DNA from: Asterochloris sp. CNOR1
Lineage: Eukaryota; Chlorophyta; Trebouxiophyceae; Trebouxiales; Trebouxiaceae
Direction: 5' to 3'
Assembly: GCA_963969365.1 (NCBI GenBank)
Contig: OZ017747.1
Location: forward strand, 3,534,001 to 3,598,000
Length of the DNA stretch: 64,000 nucleotides
Position numbers and translations under genes: made by a program. Of the stretch, positions 36,701-48,300 are shown in pieces. The number at the start of each line of letters is the position of its first letter. Position 1 is the stretch's first letter. The notes beneath the pieces were generated by a model, which was given only the letters and a program-made list of their open reading frames with translations, was not told the DNA's origin and made no database searches.

Positions 36701-38089
36701 GCCGTCAGCCACTTCGTGTGCGTCCCCAGGTGTTCCCTTTCTGACACCAGTCAACCTGTTCTTGTTTGGCTTTCGCCAGCCTTCTCCTTCCCGACTCATC
36801 ACAGCCTTCCCCTCACAGCCTTCCCATGGGTGCAGGTCCCCCAAGCACAGCAAGCCGGTGGTGGCAATCACCCACTGTGGGGACAGCGGCTACTGGCTGG
36901 TCACCATCACGTGCAAGGACCGCAGCAAGCTGCTCTTTGACACTGTGTGCACCCTGGCGGACCTGGACTATGACGTCTACCACGCGACCATCGACAGCAA
37001 CGACGGCGTGGCTCAACAGGAGTACTACGTCAAGCCCCGTCTGGGCCGCACAGGTGAGGCAAACCTGGACAGGCCCTAAGCCGCAGCTGGCTCAGCAGGA
37101 ATGTGTGCGCATGTAGGGTGTCTGCGCAATCTGTTCAGCTGCCCTGCAGAGCTGGACAAGGCCAGGGTGGCCAGGCTGATGGCCATTGGTTTGCACTTGT
37201 TGGCGCCTGCTGTCTGAATGGGTTCTGTGTCTGGTTGCCCTGTCAAGCTACCTCAGGCCTACTCGGCCAAGCTGGCGGCAGTTCTTATGCGCATGTCGCT
37301 GTGCTGTCTTCTGGATGAACTTAAAGATCGGTTGCCCTGTGAAGTAGCCAGCAAGCAAGGTGGACTGCCACCCAAGATGGTTTGTGATTGCCCTGCAGAA
37401 CTGGATCAGGCCAAGGCAGCCAAGCTGGCGGCAATGTTGGAGGCCTCCATCCAGCGCCGCTTTCCCAAGGGCCTCAAGGTGCACGTGCACTCAGTGGACC
37501 GCTTTGGCTGCCTGGCCGCGCTCACCCGCGAGCTCAAAATGGCCGAGCTCACCATCACACGCGCCAAGGTCAAGACCTACGCCATCAACCGAAGCTCGGG
37601 CCACACCTTTTACATCATGGGCGCCCACGGTGAGCCTTGACACTGTCTTCACCTTGCGCCTTAGGGGCAGGACAGGGCAGGCCTTGATTCTTGCAGGCAG
37701 GGTTTGCATTCTGCACATCTGGCTGTTGTTTGGCGGGGCACTTGCTCCCTCTGTGAGGTGCACCATGCAGAGGCTGGGGATCTGCCTGCTCCAGTGTGTT
37801 CTCTTAGCTTGACAGTCGCTCTACCTCTGCGCCCTCCTTCTGTGTGCACACCTGCAAAGCCTGCCCGCTCAATCCCTCGTCATGCTGTTCAACAGGAAGC
37901 GCCCCAGACCGCGAAAAGGTCGAGGCTGCGTGCAGCCAAATTGGCGGGAAGCTGGTGGCTGCTGGGGAGGAGCGCGAGAGCGCCTCCTTGGGCCAGAGCC
38001 GCTTCAGCTTCAGCTTCCTGTCTAGAAACTGGAGCCACGGCTGGGCAGGCGAGGCCTGCAGTCCGAGCAGCAGCAACGGCAGCAGCTGA
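33719..38089 (+). CDS. ACT-domain repeat (ACR) protein, four ACT domains
   Basis: Member of the plant/algal ACR family of GlnD-like amino-acid-sensing proteins without a nucleotidyltransferase domain. Nine exons, 531 aa: 33719-33961, 34219-34365, 34511-34559, 34932-35059, 35325-35474, 36066-36301, 36836-37053, 37399-37629, 37896-38089. ACT1 VVTMDSANRPGTLVEVVQHF; ACT2 FELAGQDTAGLLADVTQLLT; ACT3 TITCKDRSKLLFDTVCTL; ACT4 VHSVDRFGCLAALTREL. Each shows the small loop (D-R/Q-x-G/K-L-L) where regulatory ligands bind in other ACT proteins. A serine-rich linker separates ACT2 and ACT3. Start: the ATG at 33719 (frame open slightly upstream but without ATG). The ligand and partner are unknown; in plants ACRs are linked to amino-acid or nitrogen signalling. 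Introns 5 and 7 contain several copies of the adjacent exon edges. Confidence 0.93.
35441..35857 (+). repeat. Three copies of an ACR exon end plus donor
   Basis: True exon end 35441-35480 (GGTATTGTCAGCATCAAAAA|GGTGGG) and intronic copies at 35632-35665 and 35822-35857, each ending in AAGGTGAG. Further intron sequence (TGGGGTT...GCAGGGCA) is also duplicated (about 35545 and 35680), so whole segments of about 190 nt were repeated. Confidence 0.85.
37141..37436 (+). repeat. Three copies of an ACR exon start
   Basis: 37141-37184, 37232-37280 and the true start 37389-37436. In frame they read ELDKARVARLMAI, LPQAYSAKLAAVL and ELDQAKAAKLAAML. The first retains an identical acceptor (CCCTGCAG) but runs into a stop codon before any donor. 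Confidence 0.92.
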
Positions 38090-38894
38090 GCTCCCAGCAG
38101 CCACGGCTGGGGCTGCACATGCCGGGGTAGCAGCCCCCTGTGGCCCTTCAGGACGCCGGTCAGAGCCCCAGAAGCACCGTGACGCCTGGCTCGGAGTGGC
38201 CCAACACTATTGACCCTTCCCCAGGCCCCCTCCCCTCTCATCCACGGTGCAGCAGCGGCGGCTTGGGTTGAGCACAGGGGCAGCTGGGCTGCCACAGGGG
38301 CTGTGCCTGCGGCAGATGGGCTAGATAACCTGGCAGTAACACTGTTGCCTATACATAGAGAGCTCCCTTGGGGGCGGGCCTGTAGCCACAATCTAGAGCA
38401 TTGCCCCTTCCCCCCCGCCTCCCTCGTCGCAGTTTGCCGTCTCTAGGGCGCTCTGCCAGTGAGCCAGCGGCCTTCGGTCTGCAGGCAAGGCCTGTCTCAG
38501 CAGCAGCATGCAGTGGGCCCGCCTATGTCACACATCTCCGGGAGCCTGCTGCAGCTGACTCAAGTTTGTCAAGTTGTGCGTGTGTCTTGAGCTCTCTGGA
38601 TCGTGTGTTCACAAAGCTCCAAAGTTTCTTAGGTGGTGTGCCTCTCAGAGGGCCGACTTTTCAGTATTGCTGACCTCTGCTGTATCAACACCCTGAACAT
38701 GTCCCTGCTACACTCTGCTGTACTCTGTTTTTGACATGCATTCCCTGTGCCCTGTTGCATTCCTTGACCAGCTGTTGCATTTCCATGTGCTCTTAGTCAT
38801 AGTTCGCTGTTCTGAGCAGAGAACCAGTTGATTCATCTGAGTACTGGCTGTAAGACCAAAAGCGAGGAAAGTCCTTCTGAAAGGGCATGCATGC
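38090..38894. other. Convergent ACR / PPWD1 3' region
   Basis: 805 bp with no gene. TGTAA at 38849-38853 on the plus strand might end a long ACR 3' UTR and would bring it within 45 bp of the PPWD1 stop codon. Confidence 0.5.
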
Positions 38895-41800
38895 TCAGTC
38901 TTTCACATCAATGTTGATAATTTTAATGTCGTCAAAGGGCTTGTCATTTTTGGGGTTGGTTTTAGTCTTTTCTATGGCAAGCACTACATCACTGCCTTTT
39001 AAAACTCTCCCAAACACTGTGTGCTTGCCATCGAGCCAGGGTGTGGGCACTGTTGTGATGAAAAACTGGCTGCCTGCAGCATGCACAGTCACACATCAGA
39101 CAGATGCAAATCCCTGATGCTGAGCAAGCTGAAGGCAAGATTCTGGCAAGGTCACTGAAAGTGAGAGCGCAATGGCAGCTTGCCATTTGTGTTGGGCCCT
39201 GCGTTTGCCATGCTGACAGTGAATGGCCTGTCGTGCCGCAAGCTGCGGTCGAACTCATCAACAAATTCATGGCCCCAGATTGATGTTCCTCCAGTGCCGT
39301 CCCCTGCAGGCCAGGCATTTTGCTCAAGCACAGACTATGGCCCATAAGGGATCGTGCAGCCACTTCAAATCATCTGGCTGCCTGACAGGTGATGCCAAGT
39401 GCAACAAGGTTTCAGACTGGCAGCAGGAAAGCTGCCCAGCTCACCAAGTGGGTCCCCAGTCTGTAACATGAAGCCCTTAATAACCCTGCAGGGCAGCATA
39501 AGTGATGGTCAAGAACACGCTCTTTGCTGCTTGGCCTGGTGGCTGTCACACTATAGAGCAGCAAAACAGCTGCAGGATCTGCAGCAAGGAACCTGCTGCA
39601 CCTGTGAAAGATGATGTTGTCATAGTAGCCATTCTTGGCATGGGTGGTGAAATTCTCGATGGTTTTGGGACACTGCTCTGGGAACAGCTTGATGGCAATG
39701 TCACCCCTGTATAAGAAGTGGGGGCAGATGAGCTATGGACAGCAGCAGAGTGTTGGATGTGGCACAGTAGCACACTAGCAGACCAACAGCCTATCAGGCA
39801 CAACTTGCATGCCACAAGTGCTTTGCATCCGCATGCATGACTGCTCGCTCGTAGGCTGCCTCATGCAGCCGTAGATGCAGCCACAGTGGCAACAACGAGC
39901 GGCAAGGTTCTCCTGCATGCTGGCACCCCTATAAGGCAGGCCAGAGCAGCAGGCCCCACCAGACTGGGTGGAAGGCACCCTGCAGAACTGGGCAGGGGGG
40001 CAGCATGCTGGGCTCCTGCAAGCGGCACAGCTCACCTGGTGGTGTGGATGACCACTGACTTGGGGAGGGAGACCCCGCCGCCATCTGCTGCTTCTGAGCC
40101 CCCGGAAAGCAGGATGTCTTCTGTGGTGGGCTTTTCATTGAAGACATCCCTGCAAGCAGCAGCACATATGCAGACCAGCACACTGGCCTGGCCTCATCTG
40201 GCCCCTGAGGGCAGCATTTGAGTCTTGTCTTGTGTTGCTGGCGACCCTTCAGGCAGCACCACAAGCCTGAGCAGCCAGTCTGGGCTCGTTGGCGGGCAGT
40301 CAGCGCCACAGGAATGGTGAGCAGCAGACAGGGTGCCTTGTCATGAAGGACATCCCTGTGTGCCAGCAAGTTCTGGCTGCCGCGGCGCGGATGGCCATGC
40401 ATGATCTGGACCAAGTGACCACCAAGTCCCTGAGGCACAGGCACCAATAACACAGTGTGCCGCCATGCAGCATGATGATGGGCAGCGCGATGCCTGCAGC
40501 ACAGGACAGGGCTCAGCAATGCACCAAGTTCTAGGCTCTTGTGCCCTGTGCAGCTGCCTAGAATGCCTGTCTCTGTCAGGGGCGCGCTGCACGTGGCGGC
40601 ACAGTGGTGCATGCCAGATGCAGCGCGGGATGCTGTGAGCCAGCATGATCAGCTGTGTCATCAAATGATGATTTGCACTGTCACAGGCTGATTGCGAGGT
40701 GCTGTCGGTGCTCAAGCCGGTACCTTGAGCTGGTCCCAAGCTTTGCTTGAGGCACTGGCCTTCACTTCCTCAGGCTGGTTTCCTGGGTGATCTCAAGATG
40801 CAGTAAAGGATGACATTGCTACCTGGCAGATTTCTCATCACAGCGAGATCGCTTCTGAGAGCACACACAGGCTGCTTGGGGCAGGTGTTGATCACCAGGC
40901 AGCCAGCTGCAGCCTGCTCGAAGCCGTTAGGCTCCCTGCTGTTGGTGTGCAGGCAACCGTGCAGATGCCACTGGCAGCGGAGACGCTGCAAAGCCTGCCA
41001 GAATGCAGCTGTTGAGGCAAGCAGCCAGCCAGCAGCCAGTCAGCATGCAAACGCAGGCATGCTGTCAAGGCCAGGCGCCAGCCACCAACCTGCCGGCTGC
41101 AGCCTGCTCCGAGTCCTCCGGCTCCCGGCATGAGAAGAGGTACAGCCTGTGCTTCCCATGCGCACAGGCGACCACCGTGGGATCCCGCTTGGGCCCGCGG
41201 CTCTCTGCATTGGTGGGCAGACGCGTTGTCGTCTTAGCGCCCACCTTGGCCACCCCCTGGTACAGGGCTATGCGCAGAAAGCGTTCGGTGTTCTCCACCT
41301 TGCCGATAATGCGTGACACACGGTGAGTCACCAGGTTGACCACCTGCAGGCGCCAGGGTTCAGGATTGCATCTAGGGCAGCAATACTTGCTCCTGATCTG
41401 CTACACAGCCAAGCAGATCAATTGCAGGCCCAGGAGCGGCATGTGGTCTGATGCTGATGGGGCCAAAGGACAAGGTCAGGCAGATCAAGGCGCCAGCAGT
41501 GAAGTCAAGTTGCAGGGAGCACGGCTGCGCAGCAAGCAGGGCCAGGCAGCAGAGCAGCAAACTGTTTCCCCTGAGAGGCTGAAGGGCGGTCCTCAGAAAG
41601 GGGTGCATCGGCTTCAGGAGCTGCACAACAGGGTCCCACCTTGATGCCCAGCAGCGTGGCATACAGGAGGAAGTTGCCGCTGTCATCAAACACCACGTTG
41701 GGCTGCACAGCGTCAGAGTCTGGGCTGGTGATGTCCTTCTCAACAGCCAGCCTGCAACAGGGCAGCCAGCTTGACGATCAGGGCACATATCAAGCAGCAG

Positions 41801-44800
41801 CCTGGCCTGCCGCAGCTTTAGATGCAGACGTTCTGCAGCAGTCTGGGCTTATTGAGATGCCAACAATGTCAGGCAGCTCTTAGCCATCGCAGGTCACGGT
41901 GGGCCAATCCAAGTGGTTGCACACCGCCTGGGGCTTGAGACCAAGCAAACTACCCATCCTGCTCAGTGCAGACTGCCAGCACGGCCAGGCCCGTTGACTT
42001 TGTCCGTAACATGCCTTGATCACATGTTCTGGCAGTGCTTCAGCTGCGAGTTGGGATGATACCCTAGCCCATGCTCAGCCTCAACAGAGCAGCAATGTGG
42101 CAACACAGACCTCCTGCCAAAGTCAATGTTGTCCAGTTTGAACTGCTCCGTGTCACTGCGCTGCAGGTCGTTGGCAGCTTCGATGGACTCGTCATAGCTG
42201 GCTCGTAGCTTGCCTGACGCAAACCTGAAGACCCTCACTCGCCTGCAACAAGGCGGGCCAGACATGCTGGCGGTGGCTGGGCAGCAGAGAATGCAAAGCT
42301 GCAGGGCTGTCAAAGTGGCTCATGAGGGCAAAGATCTAAATGAGTGCTGATGCGCTTGCAAGGTGGTAAAGTGTCCCAAGAAGGCAGGGATGCAGCGCAG
42401 AGCACATGCATTTGCAGGCTACACACAGTGGACCATGGGGGCAGGAGGGGTTCAGTAGAGTGCACAAGCACATGCAGGCTGCTTGCAGGGCCATCTGTGA
42501 TGTAAAGCCAGATGGCTGGCAGCAGTCGGCTTCAGCTTTGCAGTGTGTCGAGCAGCAGCCTGAAAGCAGCTTTGCAAGGTGTCAGGCAAGGCCAGCATTC
42601 ACTACAGGGACATTTGCCCTGCCCCTCACCACAACACTGGCGGTCTTTGTGAGTCTGAGCAATCTTAGCGCTGCCTCCAGACAAAGGGATGAGTCAGGGA
42701 CAGCGCTGTACTGCTGGCCGCTTGCACCAACGTTCATGCCATGAGGGTTGGGCTGTTGGCTGGGCCTCACCTGTCAGAACAAAGCATGGCAAATTGCTGG
42801 CCATCCCTGCTGATGGCCAGCGAGAGGGCCTGCACCTTGCTCTTTGCCAGCACATACAGGTCAGTTTCGGTCTTGAACTTGAAGCTGACCTCTGCCTCTG
42901 GAAAGCTGTAATCCTGTGCTGACCAGTACTCAATCATGCCTGCAATGTGCACATTCAAAGCTTGCAGTCAGGGTCACAGCATATGCTCTAGCTCAAAGCA
43001 ATAATGGCTGGCACCAGTGTCGCAAAGCAGGACGGTATCATATGTCAGGCCACAACGTAGTACTTTCATGGGCATGCCCATAACAACAAGGAGCCAGCAA
43101 TGGAGAGCACGGATCAGGTCAAGGGACCAAACTGCAGTGCAACAGTGGCTAGTCCTTGGGCAAGCACCATTCAGTAGGCCTGCTTTGCAGATTTGCCACG
43201 CTCTGTGTCCACTGTCCATTGACAGTGCAAAACTGGTATGGCAGCTCAGCAGCTGAGCAGCAGACCGTCGGCCGGTCTGCGCTTTGCAGCTCATTGAGCT
43301 GACAACACTCACTGCCTCTGCTTTCAGCTTCGCTGCCGCCTGCTTACTCTTAAGCTCTGCCCAAAGGCTGCCTGTCCCCCACCCTTCCGCTAAAGCACAA
43401 GCTGCGCACACCTGTGCCCACCTTTGCAGTCCACTGAGATGACTACGTCATGGGCAGCATTATACTGCATATGCTCCACAGGTGATTGGTGGGGCCTGAT
43501 CTGCTGGAGGGACTCCTCGCTGCCGCTGCGGATATCGAAAATGTGCACAGCGGGGCTGTCCTGATCCGCAATGGCCAGCTTAGCTGCTGCCTCCCCTCTC
43601 TGCAGCACACCATCCAGGCTGCTCAGGCATGCTGATGCGAGAGCTGCAGGCAGGCCCGCAAGATTGGATTCAGAGCACTTGCTGCCAGGCCTGCAGCACC
43701 ACACAGAAACACTCACTCAGCCACTGAAGGTCAAGGAGTAGGCCGGTTGGTCACGCATGCAGCCGTGGCATGGAACACCCTGTGCTGCAGCACTGCCTTG
43801 TCATGCTGGGTGACAGGTCTGCAGTACTGCTCCCAGAGCTTGCTTGCTCTGTTGGCAGCAATCTTTGCAGGGCAGAGCCTGAGCGCATGTCAATCTGCAG
43901 GGGGCACAGCCTGGGCAATGTGCCCTGAGAGCTCGCCTTTGCAATGCAATGGATTTGGGCTGACTTTTGTCAAGCAAGGTAATGGCAATGGCCTCTTTGG
44001 CCACTCCGTGTCCAGGCAGAGCAGCCAAGGGGTGCATCGCTTGCCTTGAAGATCCAGGATGCGCAGGAGGGCACGAAGGGTAGCCGCAACATGGCTATCA
44101 TGTCAAAGTTCAGCACGTCAAACACCTGCAATGTGGGCACAGAGGCTCACCGCCTGCTGCCAGGAGGCTTGCAGGCATGCTCAGCAGGGCTTCGGAGCAA
44201 AGGTGGAGAGAATCCACGATGACCAGGCTGCTCACCTTCACCGACTTGTCTCTAGAAATGCTGACAAGCAGGGTGCCATCAGCACTGAGACACAGCCCTG
44301 CACAGCAGACGGCCAGGACCTGAAAGCAGTCCAGGCCCAGTCCAGGCAGCCATGCTATGGCAATGCCGACGATGTTGCCAGCAGCTGAATCAGTTCCTCT
44401 CATGGCCAAGACATCCTCCATGCAAGGTCAAAACGGTGACCACCTGGAATGCAAGCTGGACAAGCTGAGTCGCATGCCAGGCACACACAGGCTCAAGTGA
44501 GCAGCCACGAGGCTTGCTAACAAGGAAAACGTTCCTCCAAAAGGCCTGTGACAGCCTCTGGCTCCCCCAGGCCCTGGTGTGCTGACTTGAGACAGCGGCC
44601 TGGTGGGCGGTGGGCGGTGGAGCCGTGCGATATAGCAAAACAGACCTGCCACGGCCTCCATGTGCGCACGAAAGTGTTTGGCAAATTCGATGCCCTCCCC
44701 CTTCTTCTTCCAGAACTTGAGGTGCCCATCAGCGCTGCCTGTGATGATGAAGTCCTGCTCCTGGGCCGTCAAAACGTGCGTGACCACGTCTCGGTGCATG

Positions 44801-45212
44801 TAACTCCGCTCATACATCTGGGCAGAGGGCAGGGCATCCAGGTATATGTGCTCATGCTCCAACACCTGCAGGCCATGCGTGCAGGTGGGCAGACAAAAGC
44901 AGCAGTGAGCTTTTCTTCAATCGTAATGTGAGCATCCGCCGCGCACATGTCCAGGTTTGGACATCTTGCTTTGATGGCAAGACATACTGCCTTTGCATGT
45001 GTATTGGTGTCTTGTCAGCTGGACTGTGGGAAAGTTAAGCCTCTCACCTTGCGTTTCTTGACAGCAGGGGGCAGTGGCCCAACCATGGTGTCCTCATCAG
45101 TCAGCTCAACGCTGGGGCCTGTCAGGGTTGCCAGCTCCACGCTGGGACCCACATCTGCAACATCCTGTACAGGTGTGCCTTCTCGTGCCCTCTTCCCATT
45201 CTCTGCAGCCAT
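38895..45212 (-). CDS. PPWD1: WD40-repeat cyclophilin (PPWD1/CYP71), peptidyl-prolyl isomerase
   Basis: Nuclear cyclophilin with an N-terminal WD40 propeller; the plant homologue CYP71 binds histone H3 and the human one is a spliceosome component. 14 exons, 643 aa: 45048-45212, 44646-44865, 44236-44297, 44045-44125, 43422-43599, 42771-42939, 42111-42242, 41640-41751, 41090-41343, 40036-40149, 39602-39706, 39445-39485, 39184-39303, 38895-39073. WD40 region: [70 protein letters not shown]. Cyclophilin domain from about residue 488 with catalytic residues kept: [13 protein letters not shown] (R, F, Q), [26 protein letters not shown] (W, H). Length equals family length (about 630-646). Start: [12 protein letters not shown] with a Lys/Arg patch. 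Introns 4 and 13 must use GC donors to keep [16 protein letters not shown] and NTNGSQFF intact. Confidence 0.97.
40891..41130 (-). repeat. Donor-side exon copy in PPWD1
   Basis: Exon end 41081-41130 (encodes [13 protein letters not shown]) is copied at 40891-40940 in the following intron ([13 protein letters not shown]). About 70 % identical, GCTGCAGCCTGCTC shared exactly. Confidence 0.85.
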
Positions 45213-45329
45213 TGTCCACCTCGTTTCTTCTCCAAACGTGAATCCTGCTATATGAAGAAGGAGAGTAGCTCTGTCTGTTGGCAGTAGCATGCAGGCGTCA
45301 GCAGCTAAAAGCTATACACTGCGGTGAAC
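45213..45329. promoter_or_regulatory. 117-bp divergent promoter, PPWD1 / membrane protein
   Basis: Only 117 bp between the two ATGs. TATATG near 45249 and TATACA near 45314 are possible TATA-like elements for the left and right gene respectively. Confidence 0.55.
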
Positions 45330-48300
45330 ATGGGGAGGGTGGCAGCAGTTGCCTTGGCCTGCATCATCACATATCAAGCCTTCCATGGTGAAGCAGCCCT
45401 TGATGGCAGGAGGTCACTGCTACAGGCCATAAATGATGGCAGCAATGGAGTGGCGGTGCAGAGTGTGGACACTGTGCCAGCTGTGACAGCTGAGCCAGTG
45501 ACAGACTCCAGCGTGAGCAATTGCCTTTGCAGACCACTCAGAGCTGGCGAACCACACTGAAGTTGAGCCCCCATCAGTGAAGCAGTTGAGGCAGTGATGG
45601 CATGTTGTGTGAGGGTTATTCAGGCGTATCAGTAATGATCTCACCTTCCGCATTGCTTGAACCGCAGTTCAAGGTAGACATCCTTAGGGCTGGCCAGGAG
45701 GATGTAGTGCAGAGCTCCACCCGCCGTGACCCCACCAATGGATTCAAGGTGAGCTGCACAGCGCTGTCTGAGAGGCCATCAGCCTTCACTTGGCTGCCTA
45801 TCATGAGGTGTGATGTGTGAGTCGGCCCCATAAGTGGGCTTTCACCCAAAGGCACCAACGGTGACATGCTGGGGCAAGGCTCTCTTGAGCCCTGCACCCG
45901 CTAGATGTCCTTGTTCGAGGTTCATGGAGGACAACCTTGGGGCCTGGGAGCAGCTGCGCACATGAGGGCATGGCGGCTACTTAGCCTGGGTTCAAGCACT
46001 GCCAGGTGGCAACAGCAAGACTGGCTGGCCCCGAGACCTTTGGCAGCACACAGAGCTGCAGTTGCTGTGACTGGCAATGCTGCCCATGTACACTTGCCTG
46101 GGAGTCCTTCACCCTGTTTGCCAGCACACAGAGCATAGCATCAGCCTTGCTACATCCTGTACAGGCGTACACGGGCGGCTTTAACCTGCGCAGCAGGAGC
46201 TATGTCGCCTCCGTGGCGTTTGTGGGGCTGCCGGGCTACGTCATTGGCGTGTTCTGCCTGCTGGCAGCCATCTTCTTCTATCTTCTACGGTGCTGCTGCT
46301 GCTGCTGCTGCCACAGAGGCTTCTGTCTACACCCCAGCGCCTCAGGGTACAATAGGTGACCCTGTTTTGGTGGCTCACACCTGCTACACGCCTATCCTTG
46401 ATGGCTGGCTGGCTGTGGACAGTGACTGCACCCCTCACCTGCAGGTTGGACTCATGATGTAGTGCAGAGAGCTGTTCATGCTGGGCTTGCTGTCCCTGCC
46501 CACCTTTGTGAGGCCTTGCTGCTTGCACGCTCAAGTCAAGAATGCATCCAGTCCCTGATTCAGGGGCCAACGCTGGATTCCCAAGGTGATGATACTCCTG
46601 GCCAGCCTGGTGGCCGTGCTGGGTGCTGCCATTGTGCTCGTATCAGGCGCGGATCTGAAGAGGGACCTCAATGTGAGTTGTTGGGCAACCCTTTCTTGGC
46701 ACGGCCACCAAGCTGCACAAAGATGCACGCTATGCAGCCATTGCTGCCACGGCTGGGTACCTGGGTGCTCTGCCACAAAGTATTGCAGGTTGGACTGACT
46801 ATGAGTGTCCCGTGCCTGCAGAACCTTTCCAATGTGCTGGTGGACACAGTCAACCAAGTGGTGGGCGATCTGCAGAACACAACAGCCATCTACACAGCTG
46901 CAGTTGCCAGGGCTCAAAGTAGGCTGCAGTGCTGCCGTTGCTTGTGGCCCTTTGCTTGAGGAGCACCTGGCCCCCTTTGGCTCAGCTGGGCCAAAGCTCA
47001 AGTTCTGTGTCTGACAGAATGCCCATCAGCATGGCGTCTTGAGCACAGTCTGCATCCCTCTAGCGAATTGCTTACCTGTGGCCCTCTTATTGTCCCTGGC
47101 AGCCCAGTAGGGTGCCGGGCCAGCGAGACAGCCATGCTCTGGCAGCCTCAGAGGGAGCCTGACCAGCCTGCTGTGCTTGTGTGCCTACTGGTGTTGCATG
47201 GACAGCTGCCTCTGGCTAATTGCTTGGTCTCATGTTCCCCTGACTTTGTCATGTCTGGGATGCCCATGACTAAGTTGCTGTCCACAGATCTGGACACCAG
47301 CTCAATCCTCAACAGCATAAGCAGCACCACGGCAGAACTGGTGACGGTCCAGGACACTGTGCAGAGTAATGAGGCAGATGTGCACAAGGCCTTCAGAGAC
47401 ATTGAGGCAAGCTGCCCTTGGCACAACTTCCCTCAAGTCTGAGCCTGCCAGCACATGAGCTGCAGGTGTAATGCTGTACCTGGCCGCTGAGATACTGCCT
47501 GCACCCTGCAGATTGCTCTGTTTGTGGTGGCCGGTGTAGCAGCAGTGGTGGTACTGATTGCACTGGGTGAGTATGTACTTTGTCATTGTTGGACCAAGTG
47601 GCCCAACCTGGGCCCTTTGCCACAGCTTTGCCTGCTTTGGGCTGCCAGTGCCAAGCAGTGGCTGCTGTGCTGACATGCTCGTTCCCTGCAGTGGCCAGCT
47701 GTGCCAACCTGAAGGGCCTGCTGCTGGGGCCATTGGCTGTCGTCCCGCTGCTGCTGCTTGTTGGCTGGGTAGGTGCTGCCTCACCTATCAGAGCACAGCT
47801 CAGCACATGTTCCCCAGCAGGCTGCTGACGCCAGTGCACCTTCAAGCTTCAATATTGCACCCTGATGTCATATCATAGGATCGGGGCTTCCCTGAACCTT
47901 CCTGCTGCCTGCATTGCAGGTCATGTTTGGAGTCGGGCTAGCTGCCTCAGCTTTCACAAGCGATCTGTGCACTGAGGCTGCATCTTATGGAGGACCCTCC
48001 AGCAACTCCAGCCTGGCCAAGATTGTTCCATGCGCAGATGCCACTGCGGTGGGTGCCAGCTGCAAGGCCGTCTGCCTGTGCCTTGGTGTTGTAGCGCAGT
48101 GGGTAGCCTTGCTCACACACGTTGCTATTGCAGTGGGGCATTGGCTGCAACATGATGCGTTACCTACACAATCTTCAACTGACATGTGCACACCACAGAA
48201 GGCGGTCCAACCGCCACTTTACGTCTCAACAGCTCACCTTGACGTTCTCCTGCCTGCACCGCTGCAGGGCGCTGTGGCTGTGACCTCGGGAGTGCTGCTT

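Noticed and set aside
40150-41089. Additional PPWD1 exon in this large intron
   Set aside because: The join 41090 to 40149 is in phase and matches the family ([14 protein letters not shown]), leaving no missing residues.
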